A stretch of DNA of 64,000 nt, taken from positions 124,001-188,000 of the forward strand of contig NZ_FQZK01000010.1 in the NCBI RefSeq assembly GCF_900141985.1, written 5' to 3'. Positions 1 to 11,141 of this stretch are shown here, one piece after another. Position numbers and translations under genes: made by a program. The notes beneath the pieces were generated by a model that saw nothing but the letters and a program-made list of their open reading frames with translations, made no database searches and was not told where the DNA came from. This DNA is from Nocardiopsis flavescens (GTDB lineage Bacteria > Actinomycetota > Actinomycetes > Streptosporangiales > Streptosporangiaceae). The first letter of the stretch is position 1. Each line of letters opens with the position of its first letter.

Positions 1-10
1 CGCGGAGCGC

Positions 11-49
11 GGCGGGGCCCCCGGAGGCACACGTCCCGGGGGCCCCGCC
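11..49. terminator. Perfect 14-bp hairpin terminator
   Basis: Positions 11-24 and 36-49 are perfectly complementary around an 11-nt loop. The stem is almost pure G/C and no T-run follows. It most likely ends a gene to the left of the window and insulates the gene that starts at 75. Confidence 0.7.
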
Positions 50-61
50 GCGTCCGCCGAC

Positions 62-67
62 TACCCT
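62..67 (+). promoter_or_regulatory. -10 element of a leaderless promoter
   Basis: The hexamer TACCCT lies 7 nt before the ATG at 75, so transcription would begin at or next to the start codon. No Shine-Dalgarno sequence is present. The -35 region falls in the upstream hairpin and shows no consensus. Confidence 0.45.
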
Positions 68-74
68 GCTGGTC

Positions 75-1202
75 ATGGCACCTTCGACAGACCCCGGCGA
101 CACCCCCTGGGTGGACCGGTGCAGCGATTCCCGGCGCTCCTGGGCCGACGAGGCGGTCCGCAAGGTGACCGCCGACGCGAACCGCTCGGCCGACACCCAC
201 CTGCACGTGTTCCCGCTGCCCCCCGAGTGGGGCATCGACCTCTACCTCAAGGACGAGTCGGTCCACCCGACCGGCAGTCTCAAGCACCGGCTGGCCCGGT
301 CGCTGTTCCTGTACGGGCTGGCCAACGGGTGGATCGAGGAGGGCACCACCATCGTGGAGGCCAGCTCGGGGTCCACGGCGGTGTCGGAGGCGTACTTCGC
401 CCGGCTGCTGGGCCTGGACTTCGTCACCGTGATCCCCCGCCGGACGAGCCCGGAGAAGATCGCCCTCATCGAGCGGTACGGCGGGCGCTGCCACTTCGTG
501 GACTCCCCGCCGGACATGTACTCCGAGGCGGAGCGGCTGGCCGCGGAGAGCGGCGGCCACTACATGGACCAGTTCACCTACGCCGAGCGGGCCACCGACT
601 GGCGCGGCAACAACAACATCGCCGAGTCGGTCTTCGAGCAGCTGTCGATGGAGCGGCACCCGTGCCCGGACTGGATCGTGGTGGGCGCGGGCACCGGCGG
701 CACCTCGGCGACGATCGGCCGCTACCTGCGCTACCGGCGGCTGCACACCCGGCTGGCCGTGGTCGACCCGGAGAACTCGGCGTTCTTCCCCGGGTGGGTG
801 ACCGGTGCCTCGGACTACGGCACGGGGATGCCCTCGCGCATCGAGGGGATCGGCCGCCCGCGGATGGAGCCGAGCTTCGTGCCGTCGGTGATCGACCTGA
901 TGATGCCGGTGCCCGACGCGGCGAGCATCGCCGCCATGCGGCACCTCTACGACCGCACCGGGCTGTCCGCGGGCGGCTCCACCGGGACCAACCTGTGGGG
1001 CGTGTGGCACCTGGTGGCGCGGATGCTCCGCGAGGGGCGCCAGGGCAGCGTGGTCACGCTCATCTGCGACGGCGGCGAACGCTACCGGCACAGCTACTAC
1101 AACGACGCGTGGGTCGCCGAGCGCGACCTGGACCCCGCCCCGTACCGGGAGGCGATCGACCGCTTCCTGGACGGGGGCGGATGGTCCCCGCCCGCCGCCT
1201 GA
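75..1202 (+). CDS. cds1: PLP-dependent cysteine synthase/desulfhydrase family protein (Cds1-like)
   Basis: This 375-aa protein has the fold-type II PLP fold of the cysteine synthase family. The PLP-binding lysine is K70 in PTGSLKHR. The substrate loop SSGSTA is at about 98-102, and the phosphate-binding loop GAGTGGTS is at about 204-211. Sequence style and length match the actinobacterial group that includes Mycobacterium tuberculosis Cds1 (Rv3684), a cytosolic L-cysteine desulfhydrase that releases sulfide, ammonia and pyruvate. Biosynthetic cysteine synthases are usually shorter (about 310 aa). No cysE or other sulfur gene is adjacent. The ATG at 75 has no Shine-Dalgarno sequence but sits 7 nt after a TACCCT hexamer, consistent with leaderless expression. 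The desulfhydrase assignment is by resemblance; a synthase role cannot be excluded. Confidence 0.85.
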   Translation: MAPSTDPGDTPWVDRCSDSRRSWADEAVRKVTADANRSADTHLHVFPLPPEWGIDLYLKDESVHPTGSLKHRLARSLFLYGLANGWIEEGTTIVEASSGSTAVSEAYFARLLGLDFVTVIPRRTSPEKIALIERYGGRCHFVDSPPDMYSEAERLAAESGGHYMDQFTYAERATDWRGNNNIAESVFEQLSMERHPCPDWIVVGAGTGGTSATIGRYLRYRRLHTRLAVVDPENSAFFPGWVTGASDYGTGMPSRIEGIGRPRMEPSFVPSVIDLMMPVPDAASIAAMRHLYDRTGLSAGGSTGTNLWGVWHLVARMLREGRQGSVVTLICDGGERYRHSYYNDAWVAERDLDPAPYREAIDRFLDGGGWSPPAA

Positions 1203-1221
1203 CCCCGCCCCGGAACGGCAC

Positions 1222-1252
1222 GGGGCCCCGGGGAGCGCACTCCCCGGGGCCC
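1222..1252 (+). terminator. Hairpin terminator after the cysteine desulfhydrase-like gene
   Basis: Positions 1223-1235 and 1240-1252 form a perfect 13-bp stem with a CGCA tetraloop, 20 nt after the stop codon. No T-run follows. Confidence 0.75.
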
Positions 1253-1440
1253 GTCGTCCGCGGCGCCGCGGACGGTGCGCGCGGTGCGGGCCTCCCGGTC
1301 GGCCTGCGGGGCACGGCCGGCACCGGGGACGACCGCCTCAGGCAGCGGTGGTGCCCCCGTCGACGGCCGCGGAACCGGACCCCGCCGACCCGGCGGCCCG
1401 GGGGCCGGACGAATGCGACCGGCCACCGCGACCGGGACGC

Positions 1441-3549
1441 CTAGGCGTCGATGCGGGCGACGTCGAGTTCCTGGGCGCCCTGCTGGATGAACCGGCGGCG
1501 CGGCGCGACCTCGTTGCCCATGAGCAGGTTGAACACGGCCGCGGCCTCCTCGGCCTGCTCCACCCGGATGCGGCGCAGGGTGCGGTGCTGCGGGTCCATG
1601 GTGGTCTCGGCCAGCTGGTCCGCGTCCATCTCGCCCAGGCCCTTGTAGCGCTGCACCGGGTCCTTCCAGGAGATGCCGCGCTTCTCCAGGTCCAGCAGGG
1701 TGCGCTGGAGCTCGGCGTCGGAGTACGTGTAGATGTACTTGTCCTCGGGCTTGGCCCCCCGCTTGCGGCGGGTGTTGGTCAGCTCGATGCGGTGCAGCGG
1801 CGGCACCGCGGCGAACACCCGGCCCGCCTCCAGCATCGGCCGCATGTAGCGGTAGATGAGGGTGAGCAGCAGGCAGCGGATGTGCGCGCCGTCGACGTCG
1901 GCGTCGGCCATGAGGATGACCCGGCCGTAGCGGGCGGCGTCGAGGTCGAAGCTGCGGCCGGAGCCGGCGCCCAGGACCTGGATGATGGCCGCGCACTCGG
2001 CGTTCTTGAGCATGTCCGCGACCGACGACTTCTGCACGTTGAGGATCTTGCCGCGGATGGGCAGCAGCGCCTGGAACTCGGAGTCGCGGGCCAGCTTGGC
2101 GGTGCCCAGCGCCGAGTCGCCCTCGACGATGAAGAGCTCGCTGCGGTCCAGGCCCTCGCTGCGGCAGTCCACCAGCTTGGCGGGCAGCGCCGAGTTCTCC
2201 AGGGCGGTCTTGCGCCGCTGGGTCTCGCGCTGCTGGCGGGCGGCCAGGCGGGCCTTGGCGGCGTTGACCACCTTCTCCATGACCGTGCGGGCCTTGGCCT
2301 TGTCCGTCTTCTTGACGGAGGTGAGGAACTCGCGCAGTTCCCGGCCGACCACCTGGGAGACGATGCGGGCCGCCGCGGAGGTGCCCAGGATCTCCTTGGT
2401 CTGGCCCTCGAACTGGGGCTCGGGCAGGCGGACGGTGACGACCGCGGTGAGCCCCTCCTGGGTATCGTCCTTGGTGACCGGGTCGTCGCTGTTCCTGAGC
2501 AGCTTGACGGCGCGCAGCTGGTCGTTGATCACCCGGACCAGCGCCCGCTCGAACCCGGTGATGTGGGTGCCGCCCTTGGGCGTGGCGATGACGTTGACGA
2601 ACGAGCGGACCGTGGTGTCGTAGCCGGTGCCCCAGCGCAGCGCCACGTCGACGTCCAGGCGGCGGTCGACGTCGGCGGGCACCATGTGCCCGGCGTCGTC
2701 GAGCACGGGGACGGTCTCGGTGAAGTTGCCGCTGCCCTGGATGCGCAGGACGTCGCTGACCGCGTCGTCGGGCGCCAGGAAGGTGCAGAACTCGCTGATC
2801 CCGCCGTCGAAGCGGAACTCCTCCTCGAAGGGCTTCTCCTCGCCCTCCACGCGCTCGTCGCGCACGGAGATGGTGAGCCCCGGCACGAGGAAGGCGGTCT
2901 GGCGGGCCCGCTCCAGCAGGGCCTCCCGGGCGATCTCGGCGCCCTTGATGAAGATCTGCATGTCCGGCCAGAAGCGGATCCGCGTGCCGGTGAGCTTCTT
3001 GGCGATCTTGCGGACCTGCTCCAGGCCCGAGACGCCGGTGAACTCGGCGTCGGGCCCGGAGCCGGCGAACCGGCCGGGGATGCCCCGGCGGAACGACAGC
3101 GCGTGGGTGTGGCCCTGGCGGTCGACCTCGACGTCGACGCGGGCGGACAGGGCGTTGACCACGGAGGCGCCGACGCCGTGCAGGCCGCCGGAGGCGGTGT
3201 AGGAGCCGGAGCCGAACTTGCCGCCGGCGTGGAGCTTGGTCATGACCAGTTCCACACCGGAGAGCCCGCTCTTGGGCTCGATGTCGACGGGGATGCCGCG
3301 GCCGTCGTCGGCCACCGACACCGAGCCGTCGCCGTGCAGGACGACGTCGATGCGCGTGCAGAAGCCGCCCAGGGCCTCGTCGACGGAGTTGTCGATGATC
3401 TCCCACATGCAGTGGGTGAGGCCGCGGCTGTCGGTGGACCCGATGTACATGCCCGGCCGTTTGCGCACCGCCTCAAGACCTTCGAGGACCGACAGGTGCC
3501 GGGCGGAATAGTCCTCGGGGTCGTGGACGGCTGCGGTCAAGGCGGTCAC
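1441..3549 (-). CDS. parE: DNA topoisomerase IV subunit B (ParE, type IIA topoisomerase ATPase subunit)
   Basis: This 702-aa ATPase subunit is predicted to pair with ParC to decatenate daughter chromosomes; parC is not in the window. The N-terminal GHKL ATPase carries RKRPGMYIGS and EIIDNSVDEAL, followed by the transducer domain. The TOPRIM domain shows EGDSA at residues 476-480 and the metal-binding DADVDG further on. EGDSALGTAK, where GyrB usually has EGDSAGGSAK, and the location beside the principal sigma gene favour ParE over GyrB. I chose GTG at 3549 because AGGAG lies 8 nt upstream. The frame stays open to 3660, but the extra 37 residues are not family-like. The next genes, a DUF7455 protein and hrdB, match Streptomyces order. 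Confidence 0.93.
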   Translation of the reverse strand: MTALTAAVHDPEDYSARHLSVLEGLEAVRKRPGMYIGSTDSRGLTHCMWEIIDNSVDEALGGFCTRIDVVLHGDGSVSVADDGRGIPVDIEPKSGLSGVELVMTKLHAGGKFGSGSYTASGGLHGVGASVVNALSARVDVEVDRQGHTHALSFRRGIPGRFAGSGPDAEFTGVSGLEQVRKIAKKLTGTRIRFWPDMQIFIKGAEIAREALLERARQTAFLVPGLTISVRDERVEGEEKPFEEEFRFDGGISEFCTFLAPDDAVSDVLRIQGSGNFTETVPVLDDAGHMVPADVDRRLDVDVALRWGTGYDTTVRSFVNVIATPKGGTHITGFERALVRVINDQLRAVKLLRNSDDPVTKDDTQEGLTAVVTVRLPEPQFEGQTKEILGTSAAARIVSQVVGRELREFLTSVKKTDKAKARTVMEKVVNAAKARLAARQQRETQRRKTALENSALPAKLVDCRSEGLDRSELFIVEGDSALGTAKLARDSEFQALLPIRGKILNVQKSSVADMLKNAECAAIIQVLGAGSGRSFDLDAARYGRVILMADADVDGAHIRCLLLTLIYRYMRPMLEAGRVFAAVPPLHRIELTNTRRKRGAKPEDKYIYTYSDAELQRTLLDLEKRGISWKDPVQRYKGLGEMDADQLAETTMDPQHRTLRRIRVEQAEEAAAVFNLLMGNEVAPRRRFIQQGAQELDVARIDA

Positions 3550-4036
3550 TCGGACATCTCCTGCGTCTTGAGGGCCATCGGGGGCTCGGTGCGGTGCGTG
3601 CCCTTTGTACCGCGCCACACCGACGAAAAGGGCCAGGCCACGGCGTACGGGTCGGATCACCTCGCGCGCCGAGGGAGTTTCGGGCGGGTTCGTACGGGTC
3701 CGGCGCTCGGGCCGGACGGTCGCCCGGGGCGGGTCCGCGACGACCGGGTGCGCCCCGGGAACCGGGTGGCGGCGGTCGGAAGGAGCCTGCCCCGCGCGAG
3801 ACTACCACCTCTGGTGGATGCGACCTGGATACTCCCCTTTTCCGGGGATGCGTCGGGCGTTCAGGGGGTACACCAAGGAGTAGAAACGACGAGCGGCCCA
3901 AAAGGCCCCAGAGGGAGATTTCCAGGCACCAATCAGGCGGATTCCGCTGTCGGCGTACACGTCCCCGGGTTGGGAACGTCTGGGTCGGGTTAGATGTTGT
4001 CTGAGGTGACCGACGCCGAGTATTGAGGATGGCGAA
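3550..4036. other. 487-bp divergent intergenic region, parE / DUF7455 gene
   Basis: This region holds the promoters of both flanking genes but no gene of its own. Base composition becomes less GC-rich after about 3840. On the plus strand a TTGGGA at about 3967 is followed by TAGATG about 15 bp later. That spacing is suboptimal, so it is only a weak candidate promoter for the gene at 4037. Confidence 0.5.
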
Positions 4037-4240
4037 GTGACTGGAACCCTTGCCCCCACTCAGCCGCTGACGGCTGCTGACCGTTGCGACCGCTGTGGTG
4101 CACAGGCTTACGTCCGGGTGCTGCTGAACTCCGGCGGCGAGCTGCTCTTCTGCGCTCACCACATGCGCAAGCACGACGAGTCCCTCCGAAAGATCGCTTC
4201 GGACATCCAGGACGAGACCGACAAGCTCACCGACAAGTAG
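4037..4240 (+). CDS. Small zinc-binding protein (DUF7455 family)
   Basis: This 67-aa protein carries CDRCGAQAYVRV near the N-terminus and CAHHMRKH further on. Together they form a CxxC...CxxH zinc-ribbon-like site. It resembles the DUF7455 proteins that sit between hrdB and parE in many actinobacteria. Its function is unknown. A charged helical tail (SLRKIASDIQDETDKLTDK) could mediate binding to a partner. GTG at 4037 is preceded by GAGGA at 7 nt. A strong terminator follows directly, so it is a single-gene unit. Confidence 0.85.
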   Translation: MTGTLAPTQPLTAADRCDRCGAQAYVRVLLNSGGELLFCAHHMRKHDESLRKIASDIQDETDKLTDK

Positions 4241-4597
4241 CGTCGGTCACACGACAGGGCACGGGCGGCGGCTCCCACCGGGGGCCGCCGCCCGTCGCGT
4301 GTCCGCCCCGTGCGCCGGCCCCGTCCGGCGCACGGGCGGCGCCGCCGTGCCCCGCCCCACGGCGGGGAGCACCGGCCGTTCGGGCGCGGGCCGCCCCCGA
4401 AGTGCGGGCGGACTCACACCGCCCCAGGGGACATGGGGAGCCGCCCGCACCGGACCGGGATGAAGGGCCGTGGCGGCCGACGGCACCGTCCCCGCTTCCC
4501 CGGCGGGCTCACACCGCCGGCGGAACACCCGGACCACCCGCGCCGGCCGACCGCGCCGGCCCGCTCCCCGGGCGGTACGCGGGTCCCGCCGGGCGCC
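4241..4597. other. 357-bp intergenic region
   Basis: Apart from the hairpin at 4261-4295 I see no gene, repeat or convincing regulatory site. The region separates a plus-strand gene from a minus-strand gene and is very GC-rich. Confidence 0.6.
4261..4295 (+). terminator. Hairpin terminator
   Basis: Positions 4261-4272 and 4284-4295 form a perfect 12-bp G/C stem with an 11-nt loop, 20 nt after the DUF7455 stop codon. Confidence 0.75.
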
Positions 4598-5269
4598 TCA
4601 GCCCAGGACGCGGTTGTGGTAGCGGGACACCTCGGTGAACCCGAACCCCTCGTAGAGGCGGCGTGCCGCGGTGTTCTCCGTCACCACGCACAGGTAGGCG
4701 TCGGTCGCGCCCTCGTCGTGCGCCCGCGCCAGCAGGTCGGCCAGGAGCGCGGACGCCACGCCCCGGCGCCGGGCCGCGGGGGCGGTGACCATGGCGCAGA
4801 CCGCCGCCGTCCGGCCCGACAGCACCGCACAGCCGCGCCCGGCGCCGCCCGGGGCGGTGCCGTACAGGGCGGTGGTCCCGCCCAGGATGCGGGCCATCAC
4901 GTCCACCCCGGCCGGCCCGTGGGCGAGCCAGCCGGCCCCGGGGGCGGCGGTCACCGCCGTGGTCCCGGGTGCGTCGGGGCGCTCCCGCGGCTCCCGGGCC
5001 AGCACCAGCGTGGGCTCCACCACGGCGTACCCGTGCCTGGCCAGGCGGGCGTCCGCCTCCTCCTCCCCGGGCCACACCTGGGCGCAGGGCGGCGTCCCCC
5101 GCTCGCGGTAGAACGCGGTGACCCCGGCGGGGTCGGCCCCCGGGTCCAGGAGCAGGGCGCTGTTGGCGCGCTTGGTCACGCCCTCCGCGGAGCCGAGCCG
5201 CCAGCCGTCCCGCTCGACGACCTCGAACGCGGGCCAGTCCCGCGCCACACGTGCCGCCCATCCGTGCAT
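4598..5269 (-). CDS. GNAT family N-acetyltransferase
   Basis: This is a 223-aa protein. The C-terminal half has a GNAT core: the acetyl-CoA pyrophosphate loop RRRGVASALLADLL and the following NTAARRLYEGFGF helix-strand signature. The N-terminal part (ARDWPAFEVVERDGWRLGS...KRANSALL) resembles actinobacterial GNATs with a degenerate first GNAT domain. The acceptor substrate is unknown. The ATG at 5269 has a purine-rich GGAGGGCGG upstream, and a TAGGAT hexamer at 5303-5308 could be its -10. It is transcribed divergently from yaaA. Confidence 0.8.
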   Translation of the reverse strand: MHGWAARVARDWPAFEVVERDGWRLGSAEGVTKRANSALLLDPGADPAGVTAFYRERGTPPCAQVWPGEEEADARLARHGYAVVEPTLVLAREPRERPDAPGTTAVTAAPGAGWLAHGPAGVDVMARILGGTTALYGTAPGGAGRGCAVLSGRTAAVCAMVTAPAARRRGVASALLADLLARAHDEGATDAYLCVVTENTAARRLYEGFGFTEVSRYHNRVLG

Positions 5270-5400
5270 GCCCGCCGCCCTCCGCCGCTCCCGAGAGCGG
5301 CGATCCTAGCCCGCGCCCTCCCCGGCCCCGGGCGGCGGGGCTCCCCGAAGGCCTAGCATGTGGACCGACCAGCACGTCCGACCCTGGAGACCGTTCACTC

Positions 5401-6192
5401 ATGCTCATCCTGCTGCCGCCGTCCGAGGGCAAGGCCACCTCCGGTACCGGGCCCCCGGTCGACCCGGAGTCCCTCGTACTGCCCGAGCTGGCCCCCGCCC
5501 GCCGGGAGGTCCTGGCGGCGCTGGAGGAACTGTGCTCGGGGCCCGAGGACACGGCGCTGGACGTGCTGGGGCTGACCCCGGGGCAGGCCGACGCGGTCAA
5601 GCGCGACCTCGGCGCCGCCGACGCGCCGACGCTGCCCGCCGCCGAGCTGTACACCGGCGTCCTCTACGACCGCCTGGGCCTGCCTGAGTTGCTGGCGGCG
5701 CACCCCGGCCGGGTGCGGGAGCGGGTGCTGGTCTTCTCCGGCCTGTGGGGCGTGGTCGGCCCGGCGGACGCGCTGCCGCCCTACCGGCTGTCCATGGGCG
5801 TGAAGCTGCCGCCGCTGGGCGGGCTGGGGGCCTACTGGCGCAGGGCGATGGCGGGGCCGCTGGGCGCGCTGGCCGCCGACCGCCTGCTGGTGGACTGCCG
5901 GTCGGCGACCTACGCCGCCGCGTTCCGGCCCCGCGGGGCGGCCGCCGAGCGGCTGGTCGCGGTGCGGGTGCTGCGCGAGCGGACCGTGGGCGGCGAGGTG
6001 AAGCGCTCGGTGGTGAGCCACATGGCCAAGGCGACCCGGGGGGACATCGCCCGGTCGCTGCTGGCGGAGGGGGTCGAGGCGGCCGGGGTGCGGGAGCTGG
6101 CCGACGCCCTGCGGGACCTGGGGCACACCGTGGAGGTCCCCGAGGCCGGGGCGGGGGCCCCGCGGGTCCTCGACGTGGTCGTCCGGGACTGA
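5401..6192 (+). CDS. yaaA: Peroxide stress protein YaaA (UPF0246/DUF328)
   Basis: This 263-aa protein opens with the family signature MLILLPPSEGK. It also has FSGLWGVVGPADALPPYRL, VDCRSATY and the C-terminal VSHMAKATRGDIAR. In E. coli YaaA limits intracellular iron and DNA damage during hydrogen peroxide stress and binds DNA; the same role here is inferred from the family. I chose the ATG at 5401 because the family always begins at the LLPPSEGK strand and GGAGA lies 10 nt upstream. A longer open frame begins at 5251 but overlaps the divergent acetyltransferase. Confidence 0.88.
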   Translation: MLILLPPSEGKATSGTGPPVDPESLVLPELAPARREVLAALEELCSGPEDTALDVLGLTPGQADAVKRDLGAADAPTLPAAELYTGVLYDRLGLPELLAAHPGRVRERVLVFSGLWGVVGPADALPPYRLSMGVKLPPLGGLGAYWRRAMAGPLGALAADRLLVDCRSATYAAAFRPRGAAAERLVAVRVLRERTVGGEVKRSVVSHMAKATRGDIARSLLAEGVEAAGVRELADALRDLGHTVEVPEAGAGAPRVLDVVVRD

Positions 6193-6508
6193 TTCCGGGA
6201 CCGCACCGTCACCCTGCGTGGGATAACGAACCGGTATCGCGACTTTATCCCGCACCTACAGGCACTGCGCGACCATGGGCGGTGTCGGATGGACGACGGA
6301 AACACACCTGGGATCGATTCACCGCGGCCGGGCGGTACCCGGTCAGGTCCGCGCGCGTGGGAACGCGCGGGCCGACGGTGCGGAACGCGGGCTGTCGCCA
6401 CACCCGCCGACCGACGAAGGCACCGCGGAACCCGTGCGCCCCCCTGCTCTGCGAGCGGGAGGGCGCACGGGTTCAGGCCGTTTCGGGCCGCGACACGTCC
6501 GGGACGGC
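6193..6508. other. 316-bp region between convergent yaaA and hrdB
   Basis: The only recognisable structure is the hairpin at 6428-6474. The rest shows no coding signature; translations here are Arg/Pro-rich shadow frames. Confidence 0.55.
6428..6474 (-). terminator. Terminator of the principal sigma factor gene
   Basis: Positions 6428-6441 pair perfectly with 6461-6474 (14 bp). A short inner stem GCTC/GAGC lies in the loop. The hairpin is 35 nt beyond the sigma factor stop codon. Confidence 0.75.
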
Positions 6509-8218
<1,710 letters not shown>

Positions 8219-8533
8219 AAACACCTCTCGAACGGACGTGTGGCGAGATTGTCGGACCCGGTGGTCCGCCTGACCGGGACCGGGCACCGCGCCCTCTCCC
8301 GCCTGCGGCCTGGGATCGTCCCCGCCGGGGCGGGGAAGCCGTTTGTCTTTCAAGCGTATGCGCTCTCGGAGATCATCCCCCGCAGGAGACGCACGGGGAG
8401 CTGTGGGCTCTCCGGGCGGCCGTGCGGGATCACCCCCGTGCGGGGCGGAACGGCTTCTTCACTGTAGGCAAGGCAATGGACTTGTTCGTACGGTCTACCG
8501 CTCCTTCTCACGGCGCCCTCCCCCGTACGGGCC
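8219..8533. other. 315-bp hrdB upstream region
   Basis: This is the gap between the phosphatase stop and the hrdB start; both genes lie on the minus strand. A minus-strand TACAGT (8461-8466) could be a -10 for hrdB, but the hexamer 17 bp upstream (ACGAAC) does not match a -35. No stress-sigma consensus was evident by eye. Confidence 0.4.
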
Positions 8534-10579
8534 TCATCGGTCCGTGACGGATTCGATCACCGGGAGCTGGACGGCGAGCAGAGTGACGTCATCGTCCTGC
8601 TCATACCCTTCGAGCATGCTCTCAACAAGGTACTCCAGCATCTGCTGTGGATCGCCCACCACTTCCGGAGGAGCCGAGGACGCCACGTCGACGAGCTCGT
8701 CGAGTCCGGAGTCGACGGACCGTTTGCGGTTCTCGACCAGTCCATCGGAGTAGAGGGCGACGGTGTTACCGGGTTGGACGAAGAATTTGTGGTGGCCGCG
8801 CGGCGAGGTGATGCCCAGCGGCGTGTCGGGGTCGGTGTCCAGCAGCGAGGGCGGCGCCCCGCCCGCCACGACCAGCGGGGGCGGGTGCCCCGCGTTGCTG
8901 AGGTCGAGCTGGCCGGTGACCGGGTCCAGGACGAAGTACACCAGTGTGGTGACCTGGTCCATTCCCTCTGTGGCGCTGAACATGCGGTCCAGGCCGGTGA
9001 GAACGTCGGCGGGCTCCGGCATGGAGAACGCCAGTGCGCGCAACGCGTTGCGGATGCGGCTCATTCCCGCGGCGGCCGGGATCCCCTTGCCCATGACGTC
9101 GCCCAGGACCCCGGCGATGCGGCCGTCGGACAGCGGGAAGGCGTCGTACCAGTCGCCGCCGACCTGGACGTGGCGGGACCCGGAGCGGTAGTAGGCGGCC
9201 AGGCGCACGCCGCGCACCTCGGGCAGTTCGTCCGGGAGCAGGCTGCGCTGGAGCTCCTCGGCGGTGTTGTGCTCCTGCTCGTAGAGGGCGGCCCGGCCGA
9301 TGGCCAGGGCGCACTGCCCGGCCAGGGCCTCCAGGAACACGCGCTCCTCGTCGCCGATCTCGCGCGGGGAGTCGAACGCCAGGCGCAGGGCGCCGATGGG
9401 ACGTCCGGCCACCATCATGGGCAGCGCCGCCCAGGCGCGCTCGGAGGTGAGCGCGACCAGCTCCCCGACCTCGGGGGCGTCCTCCATGAGGGCGGCCAGC
9501 TCCGCCGGGTCGGCCGCCGTGCGCGGGGCGCGGTCGGCGATCGCCCGGGCCGCGATCTCGGGGTGGCCGAGCGGGAAGGAACCGCGGGGCAGCGGGTGGG
9601 ACCCGGCGGCCACGACGGTGTCCAGCCGGGCCCCGTTGCGGTCGAGCAGGACGACGCTGGTGTGGTCGGCGCCCACGCCGGAGCGGCCGATCACGGACAT
9701 GGCGGCGACGACCTCGTCGACCGTGAGCGCCTCGGCCAGGTCGGAGGTGGCCTGCTGGAGGCGGGCGGTGCGCATGGCGGCTTCGCTCAGCTGCTGGTTG
9801 AGCCGTCTGCGCAGCTCGTCGGCCTCGCGCTCGGTGGTGACGTCGACGAGGCTGCCCACCCACTCGACGGGCGCGCCGCCCTCGGTGACGGGCTTGGCCC
9901 GCGCCCGGTAGTGGTCGTGGCCGCCGGAGCGGGTGCGCACCCGGAACAGGGCGTCGAAGGGCGTGCCGTCCAGGACGGCGTCGTTCCAGGCGCGCTCGAC
10001 GGAGTCGCGGTCGTCGGGGTGCACGGAGTCGAGCCAGCCCCGGCCCAGGTAGTCCCGGGTGCTCTGGCCGGTGACGTTGCGCCACTGGGGGCTGTCCTCG
10101 TGGATCTCGCCGCGGGCGTCGGCGGTCCAGACGATCTGGTTGCCGATCTGGAGCAGGGCGCGCAGCCGCTGCTCGTCCCGGTGCGCCTCGTCGCCGTCGC
10201 GCAGGGCGATGAGCGCGAGGTGGGGGTCGCCCGTGACGGGGTCGGCGACGGGGAACCAGGTGAGGGCCCACAGGCGGCCGTCCCCGGTGCGGTGGCGGAC
10301 GCGGACGACCCGGTCGGGGGCCTCGGCGGCGTCGGCGGTCTCGGCGGCGTCGGCGGGGACACCGCAGGCGCGCATCAGCTCCGCGGGCTCGTACCCCGGG
10401 CACAGCTCGGGGGACCGCCCGAGCATCTCGGCCACCAGCCGGTTCGCGGCCACGATCCGGCCGGTCGAATCCAGCAGTGCGAATCCGACGGGGGAATCGT
10501 CCAGAAGTGCGCGTACCGCGTCACCCGGAACGGCGTTTCCGTCGGAACGGGGTGGGGGAATGGACGTCTCGGCGCTCAC
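8534..10579 (-). CDS. PAS-PAS-GAF-SpoIIE family serine phosphatase
   Basis: This 681-aa soluble multidomain protein has a PAS domain (about 20-125), a second PAS/PAC (about 140-255) and a coiled linker near 265-290. A GAF domain (about 290-430) and a C-terminal PP2C/SpoIIE phosphatase follow. Phosphatase motifs are intact: GGDWYDAF, GDVMGKG, NAGHPPP, YSDGLVE and DDDVTLL carry the metal-binding aspartates. Such proteins dephosphorylate anti-anti-sigma factors in partner-switching cascades, with PAS and GAF domains as sensors. No anti-sigma or STAS gene is nearby. The GTG at 10579 has GGAGG about 10 nt upstream. Its position directly upstream of hrdB on the same strand may be incidental. Confidence 0.9.
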   Translation of the reverse strand: MSAETSIPPPRSDGNAVPGDAVRALLDDSPVGFALLDSTGRIVAANRLVAEMLGRSPELCPGYEPAELMRACGVPADAAETADAAEAPDRVVRVRHRTGDGRLWALTWFPVADPVTGDPHLALIALRDGDEAHRDEQRLRALLQIGNQIVWTADARGEIHEDSPQWRNVTGQSTRDYLGRGWLDSVHPDDRDSVERAWNDAVLDGTPFDALFRVRTRSGGHDHYRARAKPVTEGGAPVEWVGSLVDVTTEREADELRRRLNQQLSEAAMRTARLQQATSDLAEALTVDEVVAAMSVIGRSGVGADHTSVVLLDRNGARLDTVVAAGSHPLPRGSFPLGHPEIAARAIADRAPRTAADPAELAALMEDAPEVGELVALTSERAWAALPMMVAGRPIGALRLAFDSPREIGDEERVFLEALAGQCALAIGRAALYEQEHNTAEELQRSLLPDELPEVRGVRLAAYYRSGSRHVQVGGDWYDAFPLSDGRIAGVLGDVMGKGIPAAAGMSRIRNALRALAFSMPEPADVLTGLDRMFSATEGMDQVTTLVYFVLDPVTGQLDLSNAGHPPPLVVAGGAPPSLLDTDPDTPLGITSPRGHHKFFVQPGNTVALYSDGLVENRKRSVDSGLDELVDVASSAPPEVVGDPQQMLEYLVESMLEGYEQDDDVTLLAVQLPVIESVTDR

Positions 10580-11141
10580 CTGCTCGACACCTCCGCTGAA
10601 CCCTCGGATTTCCCGACACGACCGGCCGAGCGCGCTGACCCGTCGACGCGGGGATCGGACCGCGTGGGGGCGACGGACGTCCGGGGTGCGGTACCGAAAT
10701 GCGATCGGGGGGCTTCACGGCCCTCGGGAGTCACTCCGACGACTCCTCTCGGCCGCTGTCACGGCTCAAGCATAGGACACGGGCGTCCGGGCGCAACGGG
10801 CCGCGGGGAGCCGCCCGGGCTCGGACGTGAAGGTAAATAGTAGGCCACCGGCGGACCCCGTCAGGGGAGACCATTGGTTTTCCACAAGAGGTTTTCTCTG
10901 AATTACCAGGCATCGAGACACTTGTCTGCTTTGGCCTCATACCTTGGAAACAGATCCGTTATATGCCCGAAACGCCCCTTTCGCCTCGTTGACCTGGGGT
11001 GACGGTGGCGAGTGGGTAAACGATGGACACGGGAGGTTTTATCAACCGCGCACCGGGACAGGGGTTGACAGTCCGCTCAGAACAAGTGGAATGGGTGGAG
11101 GTCACCGTCCAGACCATCTTCAACCAGGAGTGTGAGCGAGA
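10580..11141. other. 562-bp intergenic region with an AT-richer segment
   Basis: The stretch from about 10855 to 10990 is noticeably less GC-rich than the rest of the window. This suggests regulatory DNA rather than coding sequence. A consensus-like TTGACA at 11065-11070 lies 72 nt upstream of the gene at 11142, but no convincing -10 follows at 16-18 bp. A 63-codon open frame at 10944-11135 lacks a ribosome binding site and family-like sequence. Confidence 0.45.
11065..11094 (+). promoter_or_regulatory. Possible promoter for the gene at 11142
   Basis: A perfect TTGACA (11065-11070) is followed 18 bp later only by GAATGG. The -35 is good and the -10 weak, so this is tentative. Confidence 0.25.

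Noticed and set aside
1441-3549. gyrB
   Set aside because: The TOPRIM motif reads EGDSALGTAK, not EGDSAGGSAK. The position beside hrdB matches parE, and no dnaA, recF or gyrA is adjacent.
1097-3993. Very long open frames on both strands over parE (for example 1097-3406 minus and 1348-3993 plus)
   Set aside because: They are shadow frames created by extreme GC at codon position 3. Their products are Arg/Pro/Gly- or Val/Asp/Gly-rich low-complexity sequence, while the parE frame carries all type IIA topoisomerase motifs.
10944-11135. 63-codon plus-strand open frame before the small helical protein
   Set aside because: There is no ribosome binding site, it overlaps the probable promoter, and the sequence has no family-like character.
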